From CAWAND01 sp963727915 (lineage in GTDB: Bacteria > Chloroflexota > Anaerolineae > Anaerolineales > E44-bin32): 64,000 nucleotides of DNA. The DNA lies in contig CAVSID010000008.1 in assembly GCA_963727915.1 (NCBI GenBank), positions 124,001 through 188,000 of the forward strand. Direction: 5' to 3'. A model generated the notes under the pieces. That model did not search any database, was not told where the DNA came from, and saw nothing but the letters and a program-made list of their open reading frames with translations. Positions 1 through 8,026 of the stretch are shown in pieces. The stretch's first letter is position 1, and each line of letters starts with the position of its first letter. The position numbers and the translations under genes were made by a program.

Positions 1-544
1 CGGGCGACTGCCAGGCGACGTAGTAGCCGAACAGGAAGTAAAGACAAAGGTAGATCACCGGCAACAGGGCCAGCCGCCCGACCCAGCTTCGCCATGGCAT
101 CGCCAGGCGGGTGTTGGGGCCCGCCTGCTCCCCATGCGACCGCATCTTGCCCAATATGAGCACCGCCAGGGGCGCAAAGATCAGGGCCCGCAGGGCGCCG
201 GACAGGATGATGGTCCTCATCACATCCGAAGGGATGCTGAAGGCGCTGCCGAAAAACAGGGTTTCGATTTGCGACATGAAGGTTTCAATTCCGAATTCCA
301 GCAGGACCACCACCCCGATCAGTTTGAGTCCATGCCAACGAGAGCGCACGATCGGATAGGCCAGGACCAGGGCATTGACCAGGCTGACTCCAAGCGCCGC
401 CATTGCCTGCCGGCTGGCTTCCTCGGGCGCCTGGCTGGCCCCGCCGGCGCTGAAGATGGCTCCCGCCACAGCAAAGCTAACAAACATCGCTGCCACCAGC
501 AGGGCCGCTTTGAACAGCCCGACGACCAGGCTCTTGAGAGTCAT
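1..544 (-). CDS. Membrane protein, C-terminus cut by window start
   Basis: The minus strand is open from an ATG at 544 to the window edge, giving about 181 residues with no stop. The start MTLKSLVVGLF leads into a hydrophobic segment (residues about 5-30). Further membrane stretches follow near residues 50-65, 75-90 and 115-135, and a last one (LALLPVIYLCLYFLFGYY) lies near the edge. AAGGAG precedes the ATG by about 8 nt, which supports the start. I do not recognise the family. The gene is divergent from the VOC gene downstream. Confidence 0.7.
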   Translation of the reverse strand, partial: MTLKSLVVGLFKAALLVAAMFVSFAVAGAIFSAGGASQAPEEASRQAMAALGVSLVNALVLAYPIVRSRWHGLKLIGVVVLLEFGIETFMSQIETLFFGSAFSIPSDVMRTIILSGALRALIFAPLAVLILGKMRSHGEQAGPNTRLAMPWRSWVGRLALLPVIYLCLYFLFGYYVAWQSP

Positions 545-801
545 CGTGTGTGTCTCCTTGGGATAGGCATTGTGCAGACTTCGGCCGTCCGACTTCCAAA
601 TCTACCACCAACTACTGCCGGCGACAGCCGGCGAACGTCAGCGGGGGGGGCAAACCTGCGCGCATGGACTCCACTTTGCCCAAGGATCAAGGGCCGGACA
701 ATGCAATGGCGCGGGCCGTCCCCTGCAGGAGACTTCCGGTGAACTATTCCGCCTCAGCCTTGATACAATCCACGCACAATGAAACCATCACGAGGCCTCC
801 C

Positions 802-1737
802 ATGACCCTCCCCCAACCGGTCGCCATCTCGGACCACCGCATCGATCCTCGGACCCTGCCGGGCTACATCCAGCTCAAGGTGGCCGACCTGGAGAGCCAG
901 CTGGCTTTCTACCAGCAGGTCCTCGGGCTTGAAGTGAACTGGCGCGAAGGAAACAGCGCTGGGCTGGGCGTCGACGGGCGCGATCTGCTGCGCCTGACCC
1001 AGATCCCGGACGGCAAGCGCTACCGCGGCGTGACCGGGATCTACCACTTCGCCATTCTGTTTCCGGGCCGGGCCGAGCTGGCGCGGGCCGTGGCGCGCCT
1101 GGCCGCCGCCCAGTGGCCCAATTCGCCCACCGACCACGTGATGACCAAGACCACTTACCTCGACGACCCCGAGGGCAACACGATCGAGCTGTACTGCGAG
1201 TCGCCCGAGGACGGGGTGTTCATGCTGGACCCGGACGGGTCGCTGGTCGCACGCCACGCCGACGGCCGCCCCAGCAACGGCCGCGAGCCGCTCGACCTGG
1301 ACGATCTGTTCAGCCACCTGCCCCAGGGCGAGCCCGTCGACGGTCCGCTTCCGCCCGAGACGCGCATGGGCCACTTCCATCTCTACGTGGCCGACCTGGA
1401 GGCCACGCGCCGCTTCTACCACGACCTGCTCGGCTTCGACGACATGGGCCTGGCCCCCGACGCCCGCATGGGGATGGTGTCGGCCGGCGGCTACCACCAT
1501 CACATCGGCTACAACACCTGGCAGGGCCAGGGCGCCCTGCCGCCCCCGCCCGACGCCGTCGGGCTGGACCACATCGCCTTCTATCTTCCTGACACAGGGG
1601 AAATGGATCGGATTGAGGCGATGCTGCAGGAAGAAGGCACGGCCTTCGAGCGCCGCCCGGACGGGCTGTGGTTGTCCGATCCCTCCCAGAACCGCCTGCG
1701 CCTGACCACGGCCGAACTGGCGTCCGGGGACGGTTGA
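802..1737 (+). CDS. VOC-superfamily protein with two domains (CatE / extradiol-dioxygenase-like)
   Basis: The 311-residue protein has two vicinal-oxygen-chelate repeats. The first begins at GYIQLKVADLE (about residue 21) and the second at MGHFHLYVADLE (about residue 189). Each carries the beta-alpha-beta-beta-beta pattern with an R/QxFY helix (LAFYQQVLGL, RRFYHDLLGF). Domain 2 keeps candidate metal ligands: His in MGHFH and His in LDHIAFYL. Domain 1 has Gln where the first His is usual but keeps an ELYCES glutamate. The family includes catechol 2,3-dioxygenases and glyoxalases, and the substrate cannot be told. The ATG at 802 is preceded by GAGG; longer in-frame starts upstream lack family similarity. 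Confidence 0.8.
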   Translation: MTLPQPVAISDHRIDPRTLPGYIQLKVADLESQLAFYQQVLGLEVNWREGNSAGLGVDGRDLLRLTQIPDGKRYRGVTGIYHFAILFPGRAELARAVARLAAAQWPNSPTDHVMTKTTYLDDPEGNTIELYCESPEDGVFMLDPDGSLVARHADGRPSNGREPLDLDDLFSHLPQGEPVDGPLPPETRMGHFHLYVADLEATRRFYHDLLGFDDMGLAPDARMGMVSAGGYHHHIGYNTWQGQGALPPPPDAVGLDHIAFYLPDTGEMDRIEAMLQEEGTAFERRPDGLWLSDPSQNRLRLTTAELASGDG

Positions 1738-1834
1738 CCCTTCGGCTCCAGGTGCCGGGCCATCCGATCCGGTTAATGATGTCCTGACGGGTCGGAAAAC
1801 CCGCCGCGTCAAGCCGATAAGAAGAAGACAAAGG

Positions 1835-1858
1835 GCGCCCTCTGGTCAACGAGGGCGC
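1835..1858 (+). terminator. Hairpin after VOC gene
   Basis: GCGCCCTC (1835-1842) pairs perfectly with GAGGGCGC (1851-1858) across an 8-nt loop. Only a weak T-rich stretch follows (CGGTTTG), so termination is inferred from position about 100 bases after the VOC stop. A very similar stem with a real T-tract is used at 7867. Confidence 0.5.
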
Positions 1859-1863
1859 TCGGT

Positions 1864-1881
1864 TTGTGAAGGCTGTCACAA
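1864..1881. promoter_or_regulatory. Palindrome TTGTGAAGGCTGTCACAA (Rex/CRP-like)
   Basis: Half-sites TTGTGA and TCACAA are spaced by 6 bases, matching both the Rex consensus TTGTGAA-N4-TTCACAA and the CRP pattern TGTGA-N6-TCACA. It lies directly after the 1835 hairpin and 258 bases before the dodecin start. One of ten such elements in the window. Confidence 0.6.
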
Positions 1882-2139
1882 AGCGGGCGAAGAGCCGCCC
1901 GTCGATCGCCCCTCGGGGATTATGCCCCCACCCGGCTCCAGCGAGTTGTTTGACGCCGATTTCACGCTGGTTGGGTCTTGAAAACCTTACATCCCAACGT
2001 GGTACATTGGAGGGGTGGGTCGGGCAAGTTGGAATGGGCTTACTCTCGAAGCTTGGCCGGCCAGCGTGGTTGATGCGCCCCATCTCCATCGATACTTCGG
2101 GAAATGGGAATCCGGTTGGGAACAAATCAGGAGGAAGAC

Positions 2140-2349
2140 ATGACAACCATCAAGGTGATCGAATTGATCGGAACTTCAAAGCAAAGCTGGGAGGATGCAG
2201 CCAGCAATGCCATCAAGGAAGCGCATGAGACAATCAGCGGTATTTCCGGACTCGAGGTCGTGGGACAGACGGCGCGGGTTGAAAATGGTTCAATTGCCGA
2301 ATTCCGTGCCAACCTGAAGGTAGCCTTCTTGATCAAGAAAGGCGGCTGA
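2140..2349 (+). CDS. Dodecin (flavin-binding small protein)
   Basis: The 69-residue protein MTTIKVIELIGTSKQSWEDA... matches the dodecin fold in size and pattern: a short strand with VIELIGTS, one helix (SWEDAASNAIKEAHETI), then two strands ending in the family-typical FRANLKVAFLIK. Dodecins form hollow dodecamers that store or buffer flavins such as riboflavin and FMN. The typical flavin-stacking Trp is present at about residue 17. GGAGGAAG sits 6 nt before the ATG, deciding this start over longer frames. It is alone between a Rex/CRP-like palindrome and a convergent lipoprotein gene. Confidence 0.93.
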   Translation: MTTIKVIELIGTSKQSWEDAASNAIKEAHETISGISGLEVVGQTARVENGSIAEFRANLKVAFLIKKGG

Positions 2350-2501
2350 AGGGGAATCCGCAATCTCGTGACGAGCGTGAAAGAGGGACCGTCTGGTTTC
2401 ATCCTGTCAGGTGGCGCCAGCCAAATCGCCCTAGGCTAGGGCTCCCAGATGTGAGTAGCACCGACCAAACAGCCCCAGATCCCGAGAGCTGGAGTTTCGC
2501 A

Positions 2502-2911
2502 TCATCGCCGCCTCGAACCGGCGATCACGCCAAGAAGGATAAACACGATGGCCACTCCGACTAGGAAGCCAAGATTGTACTGGCCACCGTCGTTGTGCAC
2601 CTCGTACATCTGTCCACGCTGATTGAGGAATGAAAGTACCAACGTCACCGGGGAAATGATCCCGTGCCAGATCCCTAGCAAGATGCCGGCGACGTGACCA
2701 TTCGCATCGGCAGTGTCGACCATTGGATTCGGGCCAGGCGCGTTGACCTGGATGCTTACGCCCGGCAGGCTGATCTCACCACTGGATGTGGGCGTACCGG
2801 CCTCGGTGTTCGGGACTGGCGTATTGACCTGTACGCGGTGCCGGGACCACAGCCTGCGACCAATGCAAGCATTGCGGCCACCTGGGCTAAGAGAAACAGC
2901 CTCTTCTTCAT
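2502..2911 (-). CDS. Small membrane lipoprotein, single frameshift
   Basis: Read from ATG 2911, the frame gives MKKRLFLLAQVAAMLALVAGC, a lipoprotein signal with a VAGC lipobox. After a one-base shift near 2833 it continues as a Pro/Gly/Ser linker (NTPVPNTEAGTPTSSG, then SLPGVSIQVNAPGPNP). It ends with HVAGILLGIWHGIISPVTLV, a short acidic segment and YNLGFLVGVAIVFILLGVI, then SRRR. The C-terminal half resembles a widespread family of short bacterial membrane proteins with WHG and YEVHN-GG-YN-GF motifs. Two separate small genes are the alternative, but the linker reads through cleanly across the shift. Function unknown. Confidence 0.65.
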
Positions 2912-3308
2912 ACCTTGCCTCCGGGTTGATCTGGCCGGCTTGTAGCCGACGTGAGTTGCAGCGGGGTTGCGCCTGCCAAACCGTCTACAGGCAATCCTCA
3001 TTCTGCGATGATTGGGGGTCTGCCGCATCCAACGAATAGGGAGATCTTTCTCTCCGCCATGTGGGGGAAATCTTGGAGCGCAGACGGCGCGGCTTTCTGC
3101 CTAGGTGAAGATCAAATGTCCCGTGAGGATCAAACCGCGCAGGAGCGAGCTTCGCGCTGAACGCATCCCCCAGCTAGGTGGGACGGCCCCAACATGTTGC
3201 CAGTCGTCGAGAATGAGTGGATAATCGGTGACAGGTTTCCGAGTGCTGGAAAGGAGGAGGCGCTGCCTCGATTAAGGCTTGGCGAGGGCTTTCGGCGCAG
3301 AGATCCCT
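2912..3308. other. Intergenic region, no feature recognised
   Basis: About 400 bases upstream of both the minus-strand lipoprotein and the plus-strand membrane protein. A GGAGGAGG string at 3252-3259 resembles a ribosome binding site but is too far from any good start codon. I see no gene, repeat or strong hairpin. Confidence 0.4.
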
Positions 3309-3822
3309 ATGGAAACAAGTAAGGCTCAACAAGAGGGGGCTACTGGACCTGCCCCACCTGGATTGGCGCGCTTACATCGTTGCCGCGCTCGTCGCCGGCC
3401 TTACGGCGCTGATAGCCGGACTTGGGCTTTGCGGCGTGGTGCTGGGCGAACCAGCCTTCATCCTCCGGATTACCGCCTCCCTCGTGCTCGGGCCTGAGGT
3501 CATCCCAGTGACAGCAGGCAGCACGCCCATCATCCTTCTAACGGGGTCGCTGCTCCATTTCGCACTCGCATTTGCATATGCGCTTGTGATTGTGTTGGTC
3601 ATTCACCGCTGGGGGATGGTCGTGGGGTTCATCGGTGGGGTACTGATTGGGGCAGCGCTATATGTGATCGACATCTACGCCCTGAGCTTCTTTTTTCCAT
3701 GGATCTTTCCGCTGCGGAACTGGCTTCTACTTTTGACGCATATGATCCTCGGGGGTTTGGTCGGTGTCGTCTACGAACTCCTCGACAATTACGATCTCCC
3801 ATTTCCCGTCTCTGGCCTTTAG
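3309..3822 (+). CDS. Small integral membrane protein, start uncertain or frameshifted
   Basis: The clear coding part begins near 3370 with DWRAYIVAALVAGLTALIAG and runs to the stop at 3822, with four likely membrane spans including HFALAFAYALVIVLVI and WLLLLTHMILGGLVGVVY. That frame lacks an ATG. ATG 3309 (METSKAQQE) is in another frame, so a one-base indel near 3360 would join them. If not, translation may begin at GTG 3436, losing the first span. It ends 13 bases before the M48 protease start, so the two are probably cotranscribed. The family is not recognised. Confidence 0.55.
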
Positions 3823-3834
3823 GAGGCGAGCTTT

Positions 3835-4695
3835 ATGAACAGGGGTTCGTATCTACGCCAGCGAGTAGCTCCTAGATCTCCAGCCTTGTCAGGTGGCTGC
3901 CTTCGGATTGGCCTTGCGCTGATCGTGGCGGCCATCGCCGTCATTTCGTTCCTTGGATCCAAACAATTCAATCCTGTGACCGGCGAGGACCAATACGTCA
4001 GCATCACCCAGGAGCAAGAAATCGCCATGGGCCTTCAGGCCGCCCCGGAGATGGAGGCAGAGTTCGGTGGTCTCGAGCCCGACGCTGTTTACCAGGCGGC
4101 AGTGGATGAAGTCGGCCAGACGCTCGCCAGGGGCAGCATTGCGGCTCCGTCCGGCTACCCCTTTGAGTTCCATGTGCTGGCGGATCCAGAAACTGTAAAT
4201 GCCTTTGCTCTGCCGGGCGGACAGGTGTTCATTACTCGCGCCCTGGTCGATCGCCTCGAAACGGAGGGCCAGCTGGCAGCTGTCTTAGGGCACGAGGTCG
4301 TCCATGTCTTGGCGCGACACAGCGCCGAACAGATAGCCCAGACGCAACTCACCGGAGGAATAACGGGCGCCGTTCTTATCGCAAGTTACGATCCCGAGAA
4401 CCCGAGCAGCCAGCAACTCGGCCAAATGGCCATCTTGGTGGGCCAGTTGGTCGGATTGAAGTATGGGCGGGATGATGAACTGCAAGCCAACTCTCTGGGG
4501 GTGAAGATCATGGCTGACGAGGGCTATGACCCGCGAGCCATGATTACCGTCATGCAGATACTGGCCGAAGACAGTCCAGCCGGGCCGCCCGAGTTCTTCA
4601 GCACGCACCCCAATCCTGACAATCGGATCCTTCGGATTGAAGAGGCAATTCAATCTCTCTATCCGGATGGCGTGCCTGCCGGGCTTACCCCATAG
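3835..4695 (+). CDS. M48-family zinc metalloprotease
   Basis: A 286-residue protein with an N-terminal membrane anchor (residues about 24-40) and an extracytoplasmic M48 peptidase domain. The zinc motif HEVVH is at residues 153-157, within LGHEVVHVLARH. The third ligand is Glu215 in GRDDELQANSLGV, and the family-typical STHP lies near residue 257. It resembles BepA/LoiP-type envelope quality-control proteases without the TPR tail. AGGAGGCG lies 8 nt before ATG 3835. It follows a small membrane protein gene by 13 bases, suggesting a stress or envelope operon. Confidence 0.92.
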   Translation: MNRGSYLRQRVAPRSPALSGGCLRIGLALIVAAIAVISFLGSKQFNPVTGEDQYVSITQEQEIAMGLQAAPEMEAEFGGLEPDAVYQAAVDEVGQTLARGSIAAPSGYPFEFHVLADPETVNAFALPGGQVFITRALVDRLETEGQLAAVLGHEVVHVLARHSAEQIAQTQLTGGITGAVLIASYDPENPSSQQLGQMAILVGQLVGLKYGRDDELQANSLGVKIMADEGYDPRAMITVMQILAEDSPAGPPEFFSTHPNPDNRILRIEEAIQSLYPDGVPAGLTP

Positions 4696-4945
4696 GGGCC
4701 TATGCGCCCTGTCGAGCGGATGTGCTTCACAGACCAGGCGATTTTGCGGCAAAAGCATCCGTCGTAAATACGAGAAAAGCCCGCCTTTGTATGAGGCGCG
4801 GCTTTACTCTCGTGAGGCAGGATGGCGATTGTCAGGCAGAAGAGACTTCTGCTATCCAGTTTTTCGGCTAAATGATGCCCGACAAGATCTTGAAAGCATC
4901 ATCAGGGGGAAGAAGACCACTCCAAGACTGAAGACAACGTTGTTT

Positions 4946-5279
4946 TCAATCTAAAAGTGAGGCGGGGATCTTCCCGCCATTTTCAGCAATCTTCTTGAAG
5001 AGGGCTTTTCGTATAGCTTCATTCTTCTCCACGCTTCCGCTCTTAAAGCTGGCATCAACACCCAGCTCTTTTGCTAAGCGCGTCCCGATTTTCTCTGCTG
5101 CTGTCCGCGCCGATCAGCTTCAAAAAATCAACCACGGAAGTCTTCCATTCAAGTCCCTTGCCCGCAACCAGCCTGTCAAGTTCGACGGTAAGGTTAACAT
5201 CTGACATGGTATTCGCGCCGGGAACCAAACCCTTTATCTTTCCAAGGATTTTGTCAAAGATATCTGTGAGTACGCTCAT
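4946..5279 (-). CDS. DUF3597 domain protein, frameshifted
   Basis: ATG 5279 with AGGAG upstream starts MSVLTDIFDKILGKIKGLVPG, followed by LDRLVAGKGLEWKTSVVDFL and LKLIGADSS, the DUF3597 core (W-[KR]-[ST]-S-[IV]-V-D-[LF]-L-K). A stop appears at 5055, but a one-base shift in an AAAA run near 5078 restores KELGVDASF and a tail ending IAENGGKIPASL, exactly the usual family C-terminus. With the shift corrected the gene is about 110 residues and ends at 4946. The function of the family is unknown. Confidence 0.75.
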
Positions 5280-5545
5280 GTATACACTCCTATTTGGGTG
5301 AATTGTGCCTCAAGATCATCATACGCTGAACACCCCCCGGGCCGCATCCATCGGCAGGGGAGTAATGAACTCCGCCAGTTGGGGGAGACTGTCAGGAGCG
5401 AATAGTGAACTTATTCGACGGAATCTATGCTGGGACGCCGGCAGTGTGAAGTTGACCGGGACGCAGGAATATCCCAACCAACATGTAGGCACGAATCAGA
5501 ACCACATGCCAAGCGCCCTCGAGCTGCGGAGTCCCACCTTCTTAG

Positions 5546-5716
5546 TGGGGATCGGCCGGGGGCCTGCTGGCCCACGCCACCTCTCTGGCGACGCCCTTCT
5601 GGACCGGCGGGCTGCTTCTGATCCTGGTGGGCATCGCCATGCAGCCCATCGTCAACAACCGGACAATTCAGGAAGCCCGAGAGCAGGCCAGGACGGAAAC
5701 CGCCTCCCTGGCCTGA
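5546..5716 (+). pseudogene. Remnant of an MFS transporter C-terminus
   Basis: This frame reads GGLLAHATSLATPFWTGGLL, then ILVGIAMQPIVNNRTIQEAR and a stop at 5716. That is the last membrane helix and cytoplasmic tail typical of a major-facilitator transporter. There is no start codon and an in-frame stop lies just upstream (5543), so only a fragment of about 57 codons remains. Nearby sequence on either strand offers no further transporter coding. Confidence 0.5.
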
Positions 5717-5767
5717 GTGGCTGGACGCACCATCCATGCCATCCAACAACGGCCAGCGCGGCCAACC

Positions 5768-6148
5768 CTAGGCTTCGGCGATTACGGCGATCGAGATTTT
5801 GATCCCCATGGGGGTGATGGGGAGCTTGGCACCCTGCCGGGCCGGCGGATCCACCCTGAACCACCGGGCCCATTCCTCGTTCATCCCCTGAAAATCGGCC
5901 TCGTCGGCCAGGATAAACGTGGCGCTGACGGCTTTGTCCAGCGAGCTTCCGGCTGCCTCCAGGATCGCCTGGACGTTGCGCAGGCACTGCGCCGTCTGCT
6001 CCTGGATCGTCGACCCCACCACGTCGCCGGTCTCGAGATCGAACGGCACCTGTCCGGACACGAACACCAAGCCGGCCGCTTTGACGCCCTGGCTGTACGC
6101 CGCCAGCGTGCCAGCCAATTCCCCGGTAGTGATGATCTCCTTCGTCAT
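5768..6148 (-). CDS. ridA: RidA/YjgF/YER057c/UK114-family enamine/imine deaminase
   Basis: The 126-residue protein has the RidA pattern: SQGVKAAGLVFVSGQVPFD, then QTAQCLRNVQAILEAAGSSL and the C-terminal KLPI strand. RidA hydrolyses reactive 2-aminoacrylate-type enamines released by PLP enzymes. The usual catalytic Arg region (R in P-x-R-x) is not typical here, as FRVDPPARQGAK replaces the more common PARSTV, so activity is not certain. GGGAGG lies 9 nt before ATG 6148. It is a single minus-strand gene after a TetR regulator on the same strand. Confidence 0.85.
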   Translation of the reverse strand: MTKEIITTGELAGTLAAYSQGVKAAGLVFVSGQVPFDLETGDVVGSTIQEQTAQCLRNVQAILEAAGSSLDKAVSATFILADEADFQGMNEEWARWFRVDPPARQGAKLPITPMGIKISIAVIAEA

Positions 6149-6278
6149 GGGAAGGACCTCCCGATTGGCCCGAGGCGCGCCGTGGGGCATGGATGGATTG
6201 GGGGGATGACGGGGGCGGCTCGAGCGAGATGGCGCCAGTATAGCCCAGGCCGGTTTCGGGGCGAGGACCGACGGTGCT

Positions 6279-6896
6279 TCAATCGCCCGGAGCTGCTGCG
6301 TAGCCCTTCAGCAGGGCCTCCGTCTGGCTGGCGGCGACCGCCCGGGCCAGCTCGCGGGGCAGCTCCGGCGTGTTGACAAACAGGGCGGCGATGCCATGCA
6401 CACCCGCCCACAGGCCGGCAGCCACCAGCTGAGCCTCGGCCGACGCCAGCTGCCCGCCTTGCATGGCCAATTCCACATCGTGGATCAGGTCATCCAGGCC
6501 GCCGCCCGGGTGGTCGGGGTCGGCCGGCGGCGACCCGGGCACGGGGCGATCCAAGAACAGGACCCGAAACAGCGACGGCCGGGCCAGGGCGAAGTCCAAG
6601 TAGGCCTGACCTCGCAGACGGATCCGCAGCACGGGATCCGGCTCGCGGGCGGCGGCCTTCGCCTGACTTTCACGGAAGGCCGCGAACCCCATTCCGCTCG
6701 CTTCGCGCAGCAGCAGCTCGCGCTTGGGCCAGTAGTTGTACAGCGTCGGCGGAGTGCAGCCGACTTCGGCGACGATGGCCGCCACGGTCACCGAATCCGG
6801 ATCGCCGGTCCGTTCGAGCAGCCCCAATGCTGCGCTCACCAGCGCCGCCCGCAGGTCCTCGCCATCGGTTGGCCGGCCCACCGACCGTTTGGCCAT
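6279..6896 (-). CDS. TetR/AcrR-family regulator with WHG-type C-terminal domain
   Basis: A 205-residue protein. The N-terminal helix-turn-helix runs from LRAALVSAALGLLERTG through VTVAAIVAEVGCTPPTLYNYW, the standard TetR recognition region. The C-terminal half (LRIRLRGQAYLDFALARPSLF, then AGLWAGVHGIAALF) has the W-x-G-V-H-G element of the TetR_C WHG subgroup. ATG 6896 has GAGGAG 8 nt upstream; GTG 6902 is too close to it. It is divergent from the CPBP protease gene, with a dyad operator at 6946-6973 between them, and probably represses that gene and itself. Confidence 0.88.
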   Translation of the reverse strand: MAKRSVGRPTDGEDLRAALVSAALGLLERTGDPDSVTVAAIVAEVGCTPPTLYNYWPKRELLLREASGMGFAAFRESQAKAAAREPDPVLRIRLRGQAYLDFALARPSLFRVLFLDRPVPGSPPADPDHPGGGLDDLIHDVELAMQGGQLASAEAQLVAAGLWAGVHGIAALFVNTPELPRELARAVAASQTEALLKGYAAAPGD

Positions 6897-6928
6897 GCTC
6901 ACGCTCCTCGCCTGGCGGATTTCACCTC

Positions 6929-6957
6929 TTGCACCTGCCTCACAATTGTATTATAGT
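6929..6957 (+). promoter_or_regulatory. Sigma-70-type promoter of CPBP gene
   Basis: TTGCAC (6929-6934) and TATAGT (6952-6957) are separated by exactly 17 bases and end 26 bases before the CPBP start codon. The -10 lies inside the TetR dyad. Confidence 0.7.
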
Positions 6958-6973
6958 GTTACTATAAATACAA
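6946..6973. promoter_or_regulatory. Probable TetR operator
   Basis: TTGTATTATAGT-GTT-ACTATAAATACAA is an imperfect dyad. The inner arms TATAGT and ACTATA are perfect, and the outer TTGTAT and ATACAA match with one base offset. It overlaps the -10 element and start site of the CPBP promoter in the gap between tetR and the target, the classical local-repressor arrangement. Confidence 0.65.
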
Positions 6974-6983
6974 GGAGGAACCC

Positions 6984-7841
6984 ATGAACACTACAGTTAA
7001 TCACGAACCTGCGCCTGGGGCTGCCTGGCGCGTTCGAGGCTGGATGGCCGCCCACCCCGTGGGCGCCTACCTGGTCGTCACCTTCGCCCTGTCCTGGGCG
7101 GCCTGGATCCCCTTGGCCCTCGGAACGCAAACCGCCGAGCCCGGCGTGGGCTGGCCCAGCCAAATGCCGGGCCTGCTCGGACCGGCGCTCTCGGCGGTCA
7201 TCGTCACCGCCGTCATCGGCGGCAGGTCAGGCTTGGCCGATCTCTGGCGGCGGATGACCGCCTGGCGCGTCGGATGGTGGTGGCTGGCGGTGGCCGCCAT
7301 CCTTTTGGCCGGCGCCATCGGCGCCGTGATCGCCGGCGGCTTGGCCGACCCCGCCTCCCTGACCGTCTACAACGGCCTCAGCGCCGGCCTCGGTCCACTG
7401 GCCACAATCCTGATCGTGCTGCTGGTCAACGGGATCGGCGAGGAAGCCGGCTGGCGCGGGTTCATGGCCGACCGCCTGCTGGAGCGCCACAGCCTGACCG
7501 CGACGGCGCTGCTGGTGGCGCTGGCGTGGGCCCCCTGGCACGCCCCGCTGTTCTTCTTCTTGGGGTCATATCAGGCTTTCTCCATCGGTACGCTGATCGG
7601 ATGGGCCATCGGACTGACCGCCGGTTCAGTCGTGCTCACCTGGCTCTACAGCGGCTCCGGCCGCAGCATCCTGCTGGTCGCTGCCTGGCACACCGCGTTC
7701 AACTTCACCTCGGCCACCCCGGCCGGCACCGGGTTGGTGGCGGCCATCACCTCGACCCTGGTGATGGTGGCGGCTGTGGCCATCGTCATCGCCGATGGGA
7801 TGAAGATGCGGCGGGAGAGCGCTCCGCAGCCTGCGGCCTGA
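6984..7841 (+). CDS. CPBP-family intramembrane metalloprotease
   Basis: A 285-residue protein with about eight membrane helices. The Abi/CPBP signature is intact: motif 1 EEAGWRGF at residues 153-160, motif 2 His186 in PWHAPLFF, and motif 3 His236 to Asn240 (WHTAFNF). These residues form the metal site in Rce1-type glutamyl intramembrane proteases. The start has AAGGAGG 6 nt upstream. Expression is probably under the divergent TetR repressor. Bacterial CPBP proteins act in signalling-peptide processing or bacteriocin immunity; the role here is unknown. Confidence 0.92.
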   Translation: MNTTVNHEPAPGAAWRVRGWMAAHPVGAYLVVTFALSWAAWIPLALGTQTAEPGVGWPSQMPGLLGPALSAVIVTAVIGGRSGLADLWRRMTAWRVGWWWLAVAAILLAGAIGAVIAGGLADPASLTVYNGLSAGLGPLATILIVLLVNGIGEEAGWRGFMADRLLERHSLTATALLVALAWAPWHAPLFFFLGSYQAFSIGTLIGWAIGLTAGSVVLTWLYSGSGRSILLVAAWHTAFNFTSATPAGTGLVAAITSTLVMVAAVAIVIADGMKMRRESAPQPAA

Positions 7842-7866
7842 GCCCCGGCCGACCCACCCCGGAACG

Positions 7867-7895
7867 GCGCCCTCCCAGATAAGGAGGGCGCTTTT
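7867..7895 (+). terminator. Rho-independent terminator
   Basis: GCGCCCTCC (7867-7875) pairs with GGAGGGCGC (7883-7891) around a 7-nt loop and is followed by TTTT, 26 bases after the CPBP stop. One of few hairpins in the window with a real T-tract. Confidence 0.85.
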
Positions 7896-7992
7896 CGCAT
7901 TATCGGCTTGATGGGGCGAGTTCGCCGCCGCGTTTGGGCACCATTAACCGGGCCCGGCGCTCCCACCCGCGGCACGTCCCGAGTCAACTGGA

Positions 7993-8010
7993 TTGTGAAG
8001 GTTTTCACAA
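7993..8010. promoter_or_regulatory. Palindrome TTGTGAAGGTTTTCACAA (Rex/CRP-like)
   Basis: Perfect 7-base arms with a 4-base centre, in the gap between the convergent CPBP and GGDEF genes and only 16 bases beyond the GGDEF stop codon. There is no downstream promoter for it to control in either direction. Confidence 0.6.
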
Positions 8011-8026
8011 ACACTCGACGGCGGGG

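Larger units (their letters stand above)
1738..2139. other. Intergenic region between VOC gene and dodecin
   Basis: This 402-base gap holds a hairpin (1835-1858) and a Rex/CRP-like palindrome (1864-1881), both listed separately. No convincing gene is seen; short open frames here lack a start site or recognisable content. A weak promoter-like pair for the dodecin gene, TTGAAA at 1978 and TACATT at 2003, has 19 bases between and is only a suggestion. Confidence 0.5.

Noticed and set aside
754..1812. 352-codon minus-strand open frame opposite the VOC gene
   Set aside because: Antisense shadow with Arg/Gly/Val-rich composition and no ribosome binding site.
4637..4954. 105-codon plus-strand frame after the M48 protease gene
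   Set aside because: Starts inside the protease gene, carries no motif, and ends over the DUF3597 gene end.
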